From Deltaproteobacteria bacterium (GTDB lineage: Bacteria > Desulfobacterota > Binatia > UBA9968): a stretch of 54,935 nucleotides of DNA. Made by a program: the position numbers and the translations under genes. Within the stretch, counting starts at the first letter, position 1. Each line of letters begins with the position of its first letter. The notes under the pieces are model-generated. The model searched no databases. It was not told where the DNA came from and saw only the letters and a list, made by a program, of their open reading frames with translations. Location: the NCBI GenBank assembly GCA_009692615.1, contig SHYW01000018.1, positions 1-54,935 of the forward strand, given 5' to 3'. Positions 15,495 to 23,761 of the stretch are shown piece by piece.

Positions 15495-16487
15495 ATGAAA
15501 CAAGTCCTATTCCTCCTAATTATCAATTTTCAATTCTCCATTCTCCATTCGTTCGCGGCGCAGAGCACTGCGAACGTCAAGCTTCGCGTCGGCTACCCGT
15601 CGCCGAGCGCGGCTTTCTATCCGCTTTTCGCGACCAAGGAAGCGGGGCTCTTAGAAAAATACGGCTTAGATGTCGAGATGGTTTACGTTCAAGGCGTCAA
15701 GCTGATACAAGTTCACGTCTCTGACCAGCTCGACATTGCGACAGTATCATCGGTTGTCTACTTGCAAGCAGCTGTTGGTGGAGCCGACTTGATGCAAGTG
15801 GCCAGCTCCATCGACAACCAGATCATGAAATTGATGGTTCATCCGAACATCGCCAAACCGCAGGACCTGCGCGGCAAGACTCTCGCTGTGACGGGGTTCG
15901 GATCGTTGACTGATTTGCTGCTCCGGCCCGCGCTCAAGAACTGGGGGTTGGAAGCGCAGAAAGACGTCAAGCTCATTCAGATCGGCAGGATGCCCGATAT
16001 CGCCATCGCCATCGCCCAAAAAACCGTCGACGGCGGCATGCTGTCCTTCCCGACTTCGGTGCACGCCGAAAAGTTCAATTTGCGCACGATGATCGATTTC
16101 GCTGAATCGGGATTCGAGAGTCCTGCCAGCACTGTGGTTGCGAGCCGCCGCTACCTCAAGGCCAATCGCGACATCGTGCTGCGATTTCTCAAGGCCTACA
16201 TCGAGGGGACCAAGCGCCTTCTCACCGACCGCGAGCTCGGCATTCGCGCACTGAGGAAATACGGCGGCGTCAGCGATCGCGATATGCTGGCGACCACCCA
16301 CGACCTGTTCGCGAGTCGTTACATTAAGAAAATCCCCAAACTCAATACTAAAGGCATCGAAAATTCTCTAAGCCTGATCGCCGAGAACAACCCCAAAGCC
16401 AAAGACCGCAGAGCCGAGGAATTCATGGACACGAGCTTCATGGACGAGTTGGAAGCGACGGGATTCATCAAGTCGGTTTGGCCGTAA
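15495..16487 (+). CDS. ABC-type substrate-binding protein (NMT1-like) with repeat-derived signal peptide
   Basis: 330 residues. Signal peptide MKQVLFLLIINFQFSILHS then FAAQ. Bases 15516-15555, coding residues 8-20, have the AATTATCAATTTTCAATTC / TCCATTCTCCATTC pattern of a dispersed non-coding repeat, so the hydrophobic core appears to be built from repeat DNA. Mature part: 'YPLFATKEAGLLEKYGLDVEMVYVQGVK', 'LRGKTLAVTGFGSLTDLLLRPALKNWGLE', C-terminal 'DELEATGFIKSVWP'. It follows the amidohydrolase gene by 93 bases that contain another repeat. Ligand unknown. Confidence 0.86.
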   Translation: MKQVLFLLIINFQFSILHSFAAQSTANVKLRVGYPSPSAAFYPLFATKEAGLLEKYGLDVEMVYVQGVKLIQVHVSDQLDIATVSSVVYLQAAVGGADLMQVASSIDNQIMKLMVHPNIAKPQDLRGKTLAVTGFGSLTDLLLRPALKNWGLEAQKDVKLIQIGRMPDIAIAIAQKTVDGGMLSFPTSVHAEKFNLRTMIDFAESGFESPASTVVASRRYLKANRDIVLRFLKAYIEGTKRLLTDRELGIRALRKYGGVSDRDMLATTHDLFASRYIKKIPKLNTKGIENSLSLIAENNPKAKDRRAEEFMDTSFMDELEATGFIKSVWP

Positions 16488-16540
16488 GCTTAAGTATCGA
16501 TCCGCGAAGTTTCAATGTAACCAACATCGTTCCACCATCC

Positions 16541-16652
16541 GTCATTCCCGCGCACGCGGGAATCCAGGTGACGGACAGCGTCCGTCATACCGTTGGAAAA
16601 CGGTATCCAGGTTATGGGGATGGGATGGACCCCGGCTTTCACCGGGGTGACG
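16541..16652. repeat. Compound dispersed repeat, GTCATTCCCGC type
   Basis: Contains GTCATTCCCGCGCACGCGGG (stem CCCGCG-CAC-GCGGG), GACGGACAGCGTCCGTC, ATACCGTTGGAAAACGGTAT and ACCCCGGCTTTCACCGGGGT, four hairpins in a row. These are typical pieces of a repeat found widely in environmental genomes. It fills the 253-base gap before the tandem PF04392 genes. A TTGTCAGGTGTCAGT stretch at 16702-16717 belongs to a further repeat type. Confidence 0.75.
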
Positions 16653-16740
16653 ATCGCGATGGCTCTACTCTGGACAGGTTTTGGATTTGGTTTAAGGTAG
16701 ACAGTTGTCAGGTGTCAGTAAAATCACAGGAGCGAAACCC

Positions 16741-17724
16741 ATGACGAAAAAAATTCTTGTCTGGCTACTGATAATTTTCTTTGTTGCAAATGTTTCCGTC
16801 GCTCAGGCGCAGCAGCCAACGAAAATCCCCCGGATAGGATACCTAGCTGCTAACTCCCGCGCGGCTACGTCGGCCCGCACCGAGGCCTTCCGGCAGGGTC
16901 TGCGCGAGTTAGGGTACGTCGAGGGGAAGAACATCGCCATCGAGCATCGATATGCGGACGGCAAGCCTGATCGCCTCCCCGCGCTCGCGGCCGAGCTAGT
17001 GCGTCTCAAGGTCGACATCATCGTCTCGGGTGGTCCGTCATCAACCCGTGCTGCTAGGGAAGCGACTGTTACAATTCCCATTGTTATGGCGCAACATCCC
17101 GATCCTGTTGGCAGCGGGTTCGTCGCCAGCCTAGCGCAACCGGGCGGAAACATCACTGGGTTATCTACTCTTGCCCCTGAGTTAAGCGGAAAACGACTGG
17201 AACTGCTGAAGGAAACAGTTCCTAAGCTCTCCCGCGTGGCCATCGTTGGGACTTCGACCGTGCCCGGCTACGCGCAAATGTTAAACGAGATGGAACTCGC
17301 CGCAAGGGTGTTGAAGGTGCAGCTTCAATACCTAGACGTGCTAGAGCCCAAGGATATTGAGACTACATTCCGAGCCGCGAGCAAGGGACGTGCTGAAGCA
17401 GCCCTCACGCTGAACAGCCCCGTCTTCAATTCTCATCGAACACGGATTGTAGAACTCGCGGTAAAGAACCGGCTACCGGCGATGTACGACAGGGCAGAAT
17501 TTGTCGAAGACGGGGGCCTCATGACCTACGGCGTGAATTTCAACGACTTGGACCGGCGCGCCGCTACGTATGTGGACAAGATTTTGAAAGGCAGGACGCC
17601 CGCGGATCTTCCCGTAGAGCAGCCGATGAGGTTCGAGTTCATCATCAGCCTGATAGCGGCCAAGCAGATCGGCCTGACGATTCCACCGAATGTGTTGGTG
17701 CGGGCGACTAAGGTGATCAGGTAG
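16741..17724 (+). CDS. ABC_sub_bind (PF04392) substrate-binding protein, first tandem copy
   Basis: 327 residues. Signal peptide to about residue 21 (ending VAQA/QQ). Family hallmarks: 'IPRIGYLAANS', 'AFRQGLRELGYVEGKNIAIEHRYADGK', 'VDIIVSGGPSSTRAAREAT.TIPIVMAQHPDPVGSG', 'LAQPGGNITGLS'. This is the YtrH/TrpX-like type-I binding-protein fold, often tied to amino-acid or aromatic ligands, and unrelated to the NMT1-type proteins around it. AGGAG precedes the ATG. Its TAG stop is part of the GTAGGGG repeat at 17721. The next gene is a paralog of identical length. Confidence 0.9.
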   Translation: MTKKILVWLLIIFFVANVSVAQAQQPTKIPRIGYLAANSRAATSARTEAFRQGLRELGYVEGKNIAIEHRYADGKPDRLPALAAELVRLKVDIIVSGGPSSTRAAREATVTIPIVMAQHPDPVGSGFVASLAQPGGNITGLSTLAPELSGKRLELLKETVPKLSRVAIVGTSTVPGYAQMLNEMELAARVLKVQLQYLDVLEPKDIETTFRAASKGRAEAALTLNSPVFNSHRTRIVELAVKNRLPAMYDRAEFVEDGGLMTYGVNFNDLDRRAATYVDKILKGRTPADLPVEQPMRFEFIISLIAAKQIGLTIPPNVLVRATKVIR

Positions 17725-17779
17725 GGGCGGACCTGTGTGTCCGCCCTCCGAACGGGCCGACACGCAGGTCGGCCCCTAC
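17721..17779. repeat. Palindromic repeat bounded by GTAGGGGC/GCCCCTAC
   Basis: 59 bases between GTAGGGGC (17721-17728) and GCCCCTAC (17772-17779), with inner arms GCGGACCTGTGTGTCCGC and GGCCGACACGCAGGTCGGCC. The upstream gene's stop codon (TAG, 17722-17724) is supplied by this repeat. Relatives: 4196-4254, 18933-18977, 20025-20090. Confidence 0.8.
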
Positions 17780-17821
17780 ACGGGTCCGACTGGTGTCAGT
17801 AAAAACACAGGAGCGAAACCG

Positions 17822-18805
17822 ATGATGAAAAAAATTATTGTCTGGCTACTGCTAATTTTCTTTCTTGCAAATGTTTGCGTCGCCCAGGCCCAGCAGCCGA
17901 CGAGAATTCCACGGATAGGATACCTATCTGGCTCCTCCCCTTCCACTTCCCCGAACCGCCGCGAGGCATTCCGGCAGGGTCTGCGCGAGCTTGGCTACGT
18001 AGAGGGGAAAAGCATTGTCATTGAGTATCGTTGGGCAGAGGGAAAGTTCGATCGCCTCCCCGCGCTTGCGACCGAGCTAGTGAGTCTCAAGGTCGACATC
18101 ATTGTCACAGCTGGTCCCAATGCAACCCGTCCTGCCAAGCAAGCAACTTCTACGATTCCCATTGTCATGGGGCAGGATCCCGATCCTGTTGGCAGCGGGA
18201 CCGTCGCCAGTCTGGCGCGGCCTGGCGGGAACATCACGGGATTGGCAACCTTTGCCCCGGAGCTAAGCGGAAAACAACTGGAGCTTCTGCAAGAGACGGT
18301 TCCGAAACTCTCCCGCGTGGCCGTCCTCGGAACCTCGACCAACCCGGGCCACGCACAAGTGTTAAAAGAGGTCGAACTCGCCGCAGGGGTGTTGAAAGTG
18401 AAGATTCAATATCTAGACGTACTGAGTCCGAACGATATTGAGACTGCATTTCGAGCCGCGAGCAAAGGGCGTGTTGACGCAATCCTCGTGCTACCAACCA
18501 ATGTCCTCAATTTACAGCGAGCACAGATTACAGAACTCGCGGTAAAGAACCGGGTCCCGGCGATTTACCCACAAACGGAATTTATGGAAGCCGGCGGCCT
18601 CATGTACTACGGCGTAAACACTCCCGACTTGTTCCGGCGCGCCGCTACGTATGTGGACAAGATTTTGAAAGGCAGGACGCCTGCGGATTTGCCCGTGGAG
18701 CAACCGATGAGGTTCGAGTTCATCATCAGCCTGATAGCGGCGAAGAAGATCGGCCTGACGATTCCACCGAATGTGTTGGTGCGGGCGACTAAGGTGAATC
18801 GGTGA
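17822..18805 (+). CDS. ABC_sub_bind (PF04392) substrate-binding protein, second tandem copy
   Basis: 327 residues (ATG at 17822, AGGAG upstream), the same length as the preceding gene. Leader, signal peptide (ending VAQA/QQ) and the last 60 or so codons are almost base-for-base the same as in the first copy, including 'RRAATYVDKILKGRTPADLP' and 'LTIPPNVLVRATKV', while the middle has diverged. The duplicated block includes the upstream GTGTCAGTAAAA.CACAGGAG leader, so it is a tandem duplication with end homogenisation or central divergence. Substrate choice may differ between the copies. Confidence 0.9.
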   Translation: MMKKIIVWLLLIFFLANVCVAQAQQPTRIPRIGYLSGSSPSTSPNRREAFRQGLRELGYVEGKSIVIEYRWAEGKFDRLPALATELVSLKVDIIVTAGPNATRPAKQATSTIPIVMGQDPDPVGSGTVASLARPGGNITGLATFAPELSGKQLELLQETVPKLSRVAVLGTSTNPGHAQVLKEVELAAGVLKVKIQYLDVLSPNDIETAFRAASKGRVDAILVLPTNVLNLQRAQITELAVKNRVPAIYPQTEFMEAGGLMYYGVNTPDLFRRAATYVDKILKGRTPADLPVEQPMRFEFIISLIAAKKIGLTIPPNVLVRATKVNR

Positions 18806-18932
18806 AGAACGCAACAGGCAATGGTAGAAGCGGATAAGGGAGCGCGGGTTTCCGCCACAGGACGGATCAGCCTCAAATTGTTTGGCTGATTCTAACCCGC
18901 GATTAACCGCGGACAAGAATGTCCGCGCTCCA

Positions 18933-18977
18933 ATGTCCGCCCGTTCGGAGGGCCGACGCGCAGGTCGGCCCCTACAC
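18933..18977. repeat. Partial GTAGGGGC/GCCCCTAC-family repeat
   Basis: The right part, AATGTCCGCCCGTTCGGAGG then GCCGACGCGCAGGTCGGCCCCTACACG, matches 17738-17782 except for an inverted central CCGTTCGG. The left GTAGGGG arm is missing and is replaced by a separate GCGGACAAGAATGTCCGC hairpin at 18909-18926. Confidence 0.65.
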
Positions 18978-19001
18978 GTGAGACGACTGAAGGAAAGACA
19001 A

Positions 19002-20012
19002 ATGAAGCGCGATCGCTGCACAGCAGATCATTTCATTTTCAGCTTGATCATCCTGACGACGCTCTTCTCCGCTCACATTGTATTTGCCCAGCCCGTACTC
19101 GAAAAAATGATCGCCGGCTACAGCGCTCAAGCCGGTGCCTATGCACCGATCTGGATTACAAAAGAAGCCGGGCTGTTTAGAAAAAACGGCTTGGACGTCA
19201 ATCTAATTTTTATTCCCGGCGGGCCGACGGCAGCGGCGGCGATGATCGCTAACGAAGTGCAAGCGATGGCGATGGCCGGACCGGCGATCGTCGCTAGCAA
19301 TCTTGCCGGTTCTGATCTGGTGATGACGGCTGGAATCGTAAACACCTTCGCCTTTCAACTCGTCACGGTCAAAAGCATCACGTCGCCGAACCAGCTCAAA
19401 GGCAAACGCATCGGCGTCAACCGCTTCGGCGCGGCGCCTGATATCGCGGCGCGCTACGCGCTCAATCATCTGAAGATCGACCCACGCGAGGTGACGATTT
19501 TGCAGTTGGGCGAACAGTCGACGCGGCTCGAAGCGATGAAAGTTGGCCAGCTCGACGCCGCCATCCTGCTGCCGCCGATCACCACCATCGCGCAAAAAGC
19601 CGGCATGAATATTCTGCTCGACATGTCGGAGCTGGGCGGCGAGTTCCTGATTACCGGTCTGGCCAGCAGCCAGAAATTTCTTACGCAGAATCGCCCGTCC
19701 GCGTCACGTCTGATGCGCGCCTTCGTCGAAGGCATTCACTATTTCAAGACCAACCGACGAGAGAGCGAGAAAATCATCGCGCGCTACATGCGCACGGACA
19801 ACATGGAAGCGGTCGGCGCGACCTGGGACTACTTCGCGGCCAAGATCGTGCCGCGCAAACCCTATCCGTCGGTCAAAGGCGTCAAGGCGCTGCTTGACCT
19901 CGCGGCCAAGGAACGCCCGGAAGCCGCCAAAGCCCAGCCGGAGCGCTTTATTAACGCAACTCTGCTAAAAGAATTGGACGACAGCGGCTTCATCGACGGT
20001 TTGTATCGATGA
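19002..20012 (+). CDS. ABC-type substrate-binding protein (NMT1-like)
   Basis: 336 residues from MKRDRCTADH (ATG 19002 after GAAGGAAAG). The frame is open upstream through repeat sequence, which is rejected. Signal peptide with a long n-region, ending about residue 29 (IVFA/QP). 'YAPIWITKEAGLFRKNGLDVNLIFIPGGPTA', 'LKGKRIGVNRFGAAPDIAARYALNHL' and C-terminal 'LKELDDSGFIDGLYR'. It is followed at 20122 by a thiamine-diphosphate enzyme after a repeat-filled gap. Confidence 0.88.
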   Translation: MKRDRCTADHFIFSLIILTTLFSAHIVFAQPVLEKMIAGYSAQAGAYAPIWITKEAGLFRKNGLDVNLIFIPGGPTAAAAMIANEVQAMAMAGPAIVASNLAGSDLVMTAGIVNTFAFQLVTVKSITSPNQLKGKRIGVNRFGAAPDIAARYALNHLKIDPREVTILQLGEQSTRLEAMKVGQLDAAILLPPITTIAQKAGMNILLDMSELGGEFLITGLASSQKFLTQNRPSASRLMRAFVEGIHYFKTNRRESEKIIARYMRTDNMEAVGATWDYFAAKIVPRKPYPSVKGVKALLDLAAKERPEAAKAQPERFINATLLKELDDSGFIDGLYR

Positions 20013-20024
20013 ACAAGAATGATT

Positions 20025-20090
20025 GTAGGGGCGCACCTATGTGTGCGCCCGACAGTGGGGCGAACACGCAAGCCCGTACAGTGCCCCTAC
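20025..20090. repeat. Palindromic repeat bounded by GTAGGGGC/GCCCCTAC
   Basis: GTAGGGGC (20025-20032) and GCCCCTAC (20083-20090) enclose GCGCACCTATGTGTGCGC and a less regular right arm. Same family as 17721-17779. Confidence 0.75.
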
Positions 20091-20121
20091 GTTTATTCGA
20101 TGATAAGGAGCGACGATAGAA

Positions 20122-21804
20122 ATGTCCGAAGAAAAAATTGCGTCGCAAGCCTATTTAGAAGTCGCCGCCGCCCACGGCGTCGAGTATATCTTCGGCTTGC
20201 CGGGAACCAGCGGCCAGGAATTTATCGGCACCATCGCCGATCAGGAAAAAATCCGTTTCATCCTGGCGATGCACGAGACCTGCGTGGTGTCCATGGCCGA
20301 CGGTCATGCGCGCGTCACCGGCCGGCCGCAACTGGCCCAAGTGAGCACGCTGCCCGGGTCGGCGAACTCGGTCGGCGCGCTCTACGATGCTTACCGCGAC
20401 CGCTCGCCGGTGATCGTCACTTCTACGAATGTCGACACGCGCATCGACGGCCGCGACTCCCACACCGAGGGAAAGAATCTCGTCGAGATGACCAAGCAGT
20501 TCACCAAGTGGAGCGCCGAAGTTCATCGCGCCGACCGCATCCCGGAATATTTGAATCGCGCTTTCAAAGTGGCTTCGACGCCGCCGACCGGACCGGTCTA
20601 TCTCGCACTGCCGAGCAATCTCCTCGGCGAGCCGATCACAGTCGCAAATCCAGACGCGGAACGTTCGCGGATTTCGCCGCGCATCGCCGGCGATCCGGAA
20701 GCGTTGGCAGAAGCAGCCAAGCTGCTCGCGCAAGCGAAGCGGCCGTTGATCGTCGCCGGCAGCGCCATCGCGAAATGCGGCGCGACCGAAGAATTGATCA
20801 AGCTCGCCGAAATGGTCGCCGCGCCGGTGGTCATGGAGCCGCGCTATTCGTTTCTGTCTTTTCCGACCACCCACCCGCAGAGTTTTCAGATCGCCGAACG
20901 GCAACCTTCATTCGATTTACCCGTGTGGGGTGAGCCGGATGTCATCATTGCCATCGGCTGCCGCCTGATCCGGGAATATCGCTATATCCCCGATCCCGTC
21001 ATCAAGCCGGCGACGAAAGTGGTTCACATCGAAGAAGATCCCTGGGAGATCGGCAAAGTTTTTCCCGTCGACGTCGGTATCGTCGCCGACGCCAAGAGCG
21101 CGCTCAAGTCACTGATCGAATTCTATCCGAAAGTCGAACCGACAGCGGCGGTTAAGAGCGAGCGCTTGGAATGCATCGGCAAAGCCAAGCAACAAGCCAC
21201 CGCCGACATCGAAAGCCGCGTCAGCAAAGGCTGGGACGCCACGCCGATCAACGCCGCGCGGCTCGCGCGCACGATGGACCGGCTCATCGAGAAAGACGCG
21301 TTAATCGTCAACGAAAGCCCCACCAGCAAAGATCTCTTGATGTCGAACTTTCAGTTCTCGCCGGGGCGCGATTATTTTTCCAACTCGTCGGGCGGATTTC
21401 TCGGCTGGGGTCTGGGCGCAGCGATCGGCGCCAAACTCGCCTCGCCCAAGCGCCGCGTCGTCGCCTGTCTCGGCGACGGCAGCACCATGTTCGGCCTGCA
21501 AGGTCTTTGGACGCTGGCGAAGTATCGCATCCCACTTGTCGTCATCGTATTTAATAATCGCGCTTACATGGCGGTGAAGAATCAGTTCCGTGGATCCGAA
21601 GAAAGAATCCGCATCGCCGCCGAAATGGGCGCGGAAATTTCCGGCCCGGAAATCAACTTCGCCAGGCTGGCGGAAACTTTTGGAATTTTCGGCGAGCGCG
21701 TGGAGCATCCCGACGCAATTGAACCAGCGCTCAAGCGGGCCTTAGAGCAAAACGGCCCAGCGCTGGTCGACGTCGTGATCAGCCAGAATACTCGGAAGGA
21801 TTAG
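20122..21804 (+). CDS. Thiamine-diphosphate-dependent enzyme (acetolactate synthase/benzoylformate decarboxylase type)
   Basis: 560 residues with the three expected domains: N-terminal Pyr domain holding the cofactor-activating Glu (E52 in 'AMHETCVVSMADGHARV'), a central domain (about 190-330), and the C-terminal PP domain with the Mg/ThDP motif 'CLGDGSTMFGLQGLWTLAKY' ending in 'VVIVFNNRAY'. The 'GSANSVGALYDAY' loop resembles the acetolactate-synthase-like decarboxylases. No FAD-site certainty and no small-subunit gene nearby, so biosynthetic acetolactate synthase is less likely than a catabolic 2-oxo-acid decarboxylase or lyase. AGGAG lies 11 bases upstream of the ATG. Confidence 0.88.
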   Translation: MSEEKIASQAYLEVAAAHGVEYIFGLPGTSGQEFIGTIADQEKIRFILAMHETCVVSMADGHARVTGRPQLAQVSTLPGSANSVGALYDAYRDRSPVIVTSTNVDTRIDGRDSHTEGKNLVEMTKQFTKWSAEVHRADRIPEYLNRAFKVASTPPTGPVYLALPSNLLGEPITVANPDAERSRISPRIAGDPEALAEAAKLLAQAKRPLIVAGSAIAKCGATEELIKLAEMVAAPVVMEPRYSFLSFPTTHPQSFQIAERQPSFDLPVWGEPDVIIAIGCRLIREYRYIPDPVIKPATKVVHIEEDPWEIGKVFPVDVGIVADAKSALKSLIEFYPKVEPTAAVKSERLECIGKAKQQATADIESRVSKGWDATPINAARLARTMDRLIEKDALIVNESPTSKDLLMSNFQFSPGRDYFSNSSGGFLGWGLGAAIGAKLASPKRRVVACLGDGSTMFGLQGLWTLAKYRIPLVVIVFNNRAYMAVKNQFRGSEERIRIAAEMGAEISGPEINFARLAETFGIFGERVEHPDAIEPALKRALEQNGPALVDVVISQNTRKD

Positions 21805-21811
21805 CCGCACC

Positions 21812-21970
21812 CTTCGACAGGCTCAGGGCGATCGGGACGGCAAAGGGCGAAATTCGACAGAGGCAACTAAAGAGGCAAGGATATTCTTCACCACGAAGTT
21901 CACGACGGACACGAAGGGTTCGGAGGATTAAGACTCCGAACTTCGTGACCTTCGTGTCCTTCGTGGTGAA
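21812..21970. repeat. Two dispersed repeats: CCTTCGACAGGCTCAGGG piece and CACCACGAAG palindrome
   Basis: 21812-21830 is one arm of the palindrome found inside the MITE at 4043-4179. From 21887 TTCACCACGAAG is matched by CTTCGTGGTGAA ending at 21970 (perfect 12 bp), with inner CGGACACGAAGG/CCTTCGTGTCC and GTTCGGAG/CTCCGAAC pairs. It fills the gap between the thiamine-diphosphate enzyme and the CMD-family gene. Confidence 0.75.
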
Positions 21971-22011
21971 AACTTTCTGGTCAATCTGGTAACGCAAACT
22001 GAGGAGGTAAC

Positions 22012-22386
22012 ATGGCCAACGAATCTCAAAGCGCTTTCGAAAAAACCGCGCTCGGCGCACAGAACAAAGCTTACGACATCATCGCTAAACTCGACCCGGA
22101 GTATTTTGAAAAACTCAAAGGCCTCTACGTCGACGGCACCTTCGGCCGCGAGGGCGCGCTACCGCGCAAAACCAAAGAGCTGATCATGGTCGGCATCTGC
22201 TGCGCGCTCAATCGCCCGCGCGGCGTCAAACTGCACAGCGAACGAGCGCTGACTTTAGGCGCGGCGCCGAGAGAAATCTTGGAAGCCGTCGAAGTCGCCG
22301 CGATCCCCGGCGGCATGCCCGGTCTGTGGCTCGGCGTGGAAACCTTGGACGAAATTCTTAAAGCCAAAGGAATCGAGTTTAAATGA
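22012..22386 (+). CDS. Carboxymuconolactone decarboxylase (CMD)-family protein
   Basis: 124 residues, one CMD domain. 'TKELIMVGICCALNRPRGVKLHSERALTLGAAPREILEAVEVAAIPGG' aligns with the family core. The conserved His in 'KLHSERAL' is present but the CxxC peroxidase cysteines of the AhpD branch are not, so it is nearer the PcaC type. A strong GGAGG precedes the ATG. Members act in aromatic-acid catabolism or have unknown roles. It starts a run with CoA-transferase, MaoC-like and LLM genes. Confidence 0.85.
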   Translation: MANESQSAFEKTALGAQNKAYDIIAKLDPEYFEKLKGLYVDGTFGREGALPRKTKELIMVGICCALNRPRGVKLHSERALTLGAAPREILEAVEVAAIPGGMPGLWLGVETLDEILKAKGIEFK

Positions 22387-22390
22387 CTCT

Positions 22391-22496
22391 GAGCCCCTCT
22401 CCCTCTGGGAGAGGGCAAGGGTGATGGCCTCTTGTAGGGGCGACCGGCGGTCGCCCTTGCCCTCACCTCAATCCTCTCCCAGAGGGAGAGGAAGTA
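22391..22496. repeat. Compound repeat: CTCTCCC palindrome enclosing a GGGGCGACC palindrome
   Basis: CCCCTCTCCCTCTGGGAGAG at 22394 is answered by CTCTCCCAGAGGGAGAGG near 22475-22492, and between them GGGGCGACCGGCGGTCGCCC (22437-22456) forms its own hairpin. One dispersed repeat has evidently landed inside another. Confidence 0.75.
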
Positions 22497-22503
22497 AGAT
22501 TTT

Positions 22504-22558
22504 CCAAAACGTCTTGAACGGACCCCGGCGAAAGCCGGGGGATTGAACGATTGGAACT
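22504..22558. repeat. Dispersed repeat, TTGAACG units around a GC hairpin
   Basis: CGTCTTGAACGG, then ACCCCGGCGAAAGCCGGGG (stem CCCCGGC/GCCGGGG), then GATTGAACGATTGGAAC up to the CoA-transferase start. The TTGAACG units also occur at 12078-12109. The CoA-transferase ribosome site would have to lie within it; none is clear. Confidence 0.6.
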
Positions 22559-23761
22559 ATGAGCGAAGCGAATAACGGCCCCCTCGCCGGCATCCGGGTC
22601 CTCGATTTGACGCGCGTGCTTGCCGGTCCGTACTGCACGATGTTTCTCGGCGATCTCGGCGCCGAGGTCGTCAAAGTCGAACAGCCCGGCGTCGGCGACG
22701 ACACGCGCGGCTGGGGCCCGCCATTTTCCGGCGGCGAGAGCGCTTATTTTCTCTGCGTCAATCGAAATAAAAAAAGCCTCACCGTCGATCTCAAATCGGC
22801 TGAAGGCGTCGCGTTGATTCGACAATTGGCGGAGCGCGCCGATGTCCTCATCGAAAACTTTCGCCCCGGCGCCATGGATCGGCTCGGTCTCGGCGAAAAA
22901 GATTTGCGCGCAACGAATCCGAATCTCGTCTACGCGTCGTTGTCGGGCTTCGGCGCCGACGGGCCGATGGCGGACATTCCCGGCTACGATCTCATCGTGC
23001 AAGCCTGGGGCGGCCTGATGAGCATTACCGGCACGGACGACAGCGGTCCGCTGAAAGTGGGAGTCGCGATCATCGATCTGGTCGCGGGCTTGATGCTCGG
23101 CAAGTCGATCGTCGCCGCGCTCTACGCCCGGGAAAAAATCGGCGTCGGCCAAAAAATCGACACCTCGCTGCTCGAAGCTGAAGTCGCGGCGTTGATCAAC
23201 GTCGGCAGCAATTATCTCATCAGCGGCAAAACTCCCGAGCGCTGGGGCAACGCCCATCCGACCATCGTGCCCTATCAAAGCTTTCAGACCGCCGACAGCT
23301 TCTTGGTCCTGGGCGCTGCAAGCGAAACGATTTGGAAACGGCTTTGTCCCGCTCTTGGTAAAGCCGACCTGGCCGACGATCCGCGCTTCGAGAAGAACGC
23401 CAATCGAGTCGAGAACCGAAAAGAATTGATCGACATTCTTTCTACGGTTTTCATGAGCCGCAGCACTGAAGATTGGGTTAATGTTCTAACTGAAGCCGAT
23501 GTTCCCTGCGCGCCGGTGCAAACCATCGATCAAGTTTTCGCCGCGCCGCAGGTGCTGCATCGAAACATGCTGGTCGAAGTCGACCATCCAACCGCGGGGA
23601 AACTTCGCATGGCTGGCATCCCAGTAAAATTTTCCGCCACGCCGGCGTCAGTGCGCTTGCCGCCGCCGTTGCTCGGTGAGCACAGCGGCGAGGTGCTGTC
23701 GAATTGGCTTGGAATGGCGAGCGAACAAATCGACCAACTGAAAAAAGAGAAAGTGATATGA
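22559..23761 (+). CDS. CaiB/BaiF-type (class III) CoA-transferase
   Basis: 400 residues, usual length. 'LAGIRVLDLTRVLAGPYCTMFLGDLGAEVVKVE' at the N-terminus, 'NRNKKSLTVDLKS', and the catalytic Asp in 'IPGYDLIVQAWGG' (D144). It moves CoA between organic acids, activating one acid at the expense of another acyl-CoA. Its stop overlaps the start of the MaoC-like gene by four bases (23758-23761), implying coupled translation and a shared pathway. Acid substrate not assigned. Confidence 0.92.
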   Translation: MSEANNGPLAGIRVLDLTRVLAGPYCTMFLGDLGAEVVKVEQPGVGDDTRGWGPPFSGGESAYFLCVNRNKKSLTVDLKSAEGVALIRQLAERADVLIENFRPGAMDRLGLGEKDLRATNPNLVYASLSGFGADGPMADIPGYDLIVQAWGGLMSITGTDDSGPLKVGVAIIDLVAGLMLGKSIVAALYAREKIGVGQKIDTSLLEAEVAALINVGSNYLISGKTPERWGNAHPTIVPYQSFQTADSFLVLGAASETIWKRLCPALGKADLADDPRFEKNANRVENRKELIDILSTVFMSRSTEDWVNVLTEADVPCAPVQTIDQVFAAPQVLHRNMLVEVDHPTAGKLRMAGIPVKFSATPASVRLPPPLLGEHSGEVLSNWLGMASEQIDQLKKEKVI

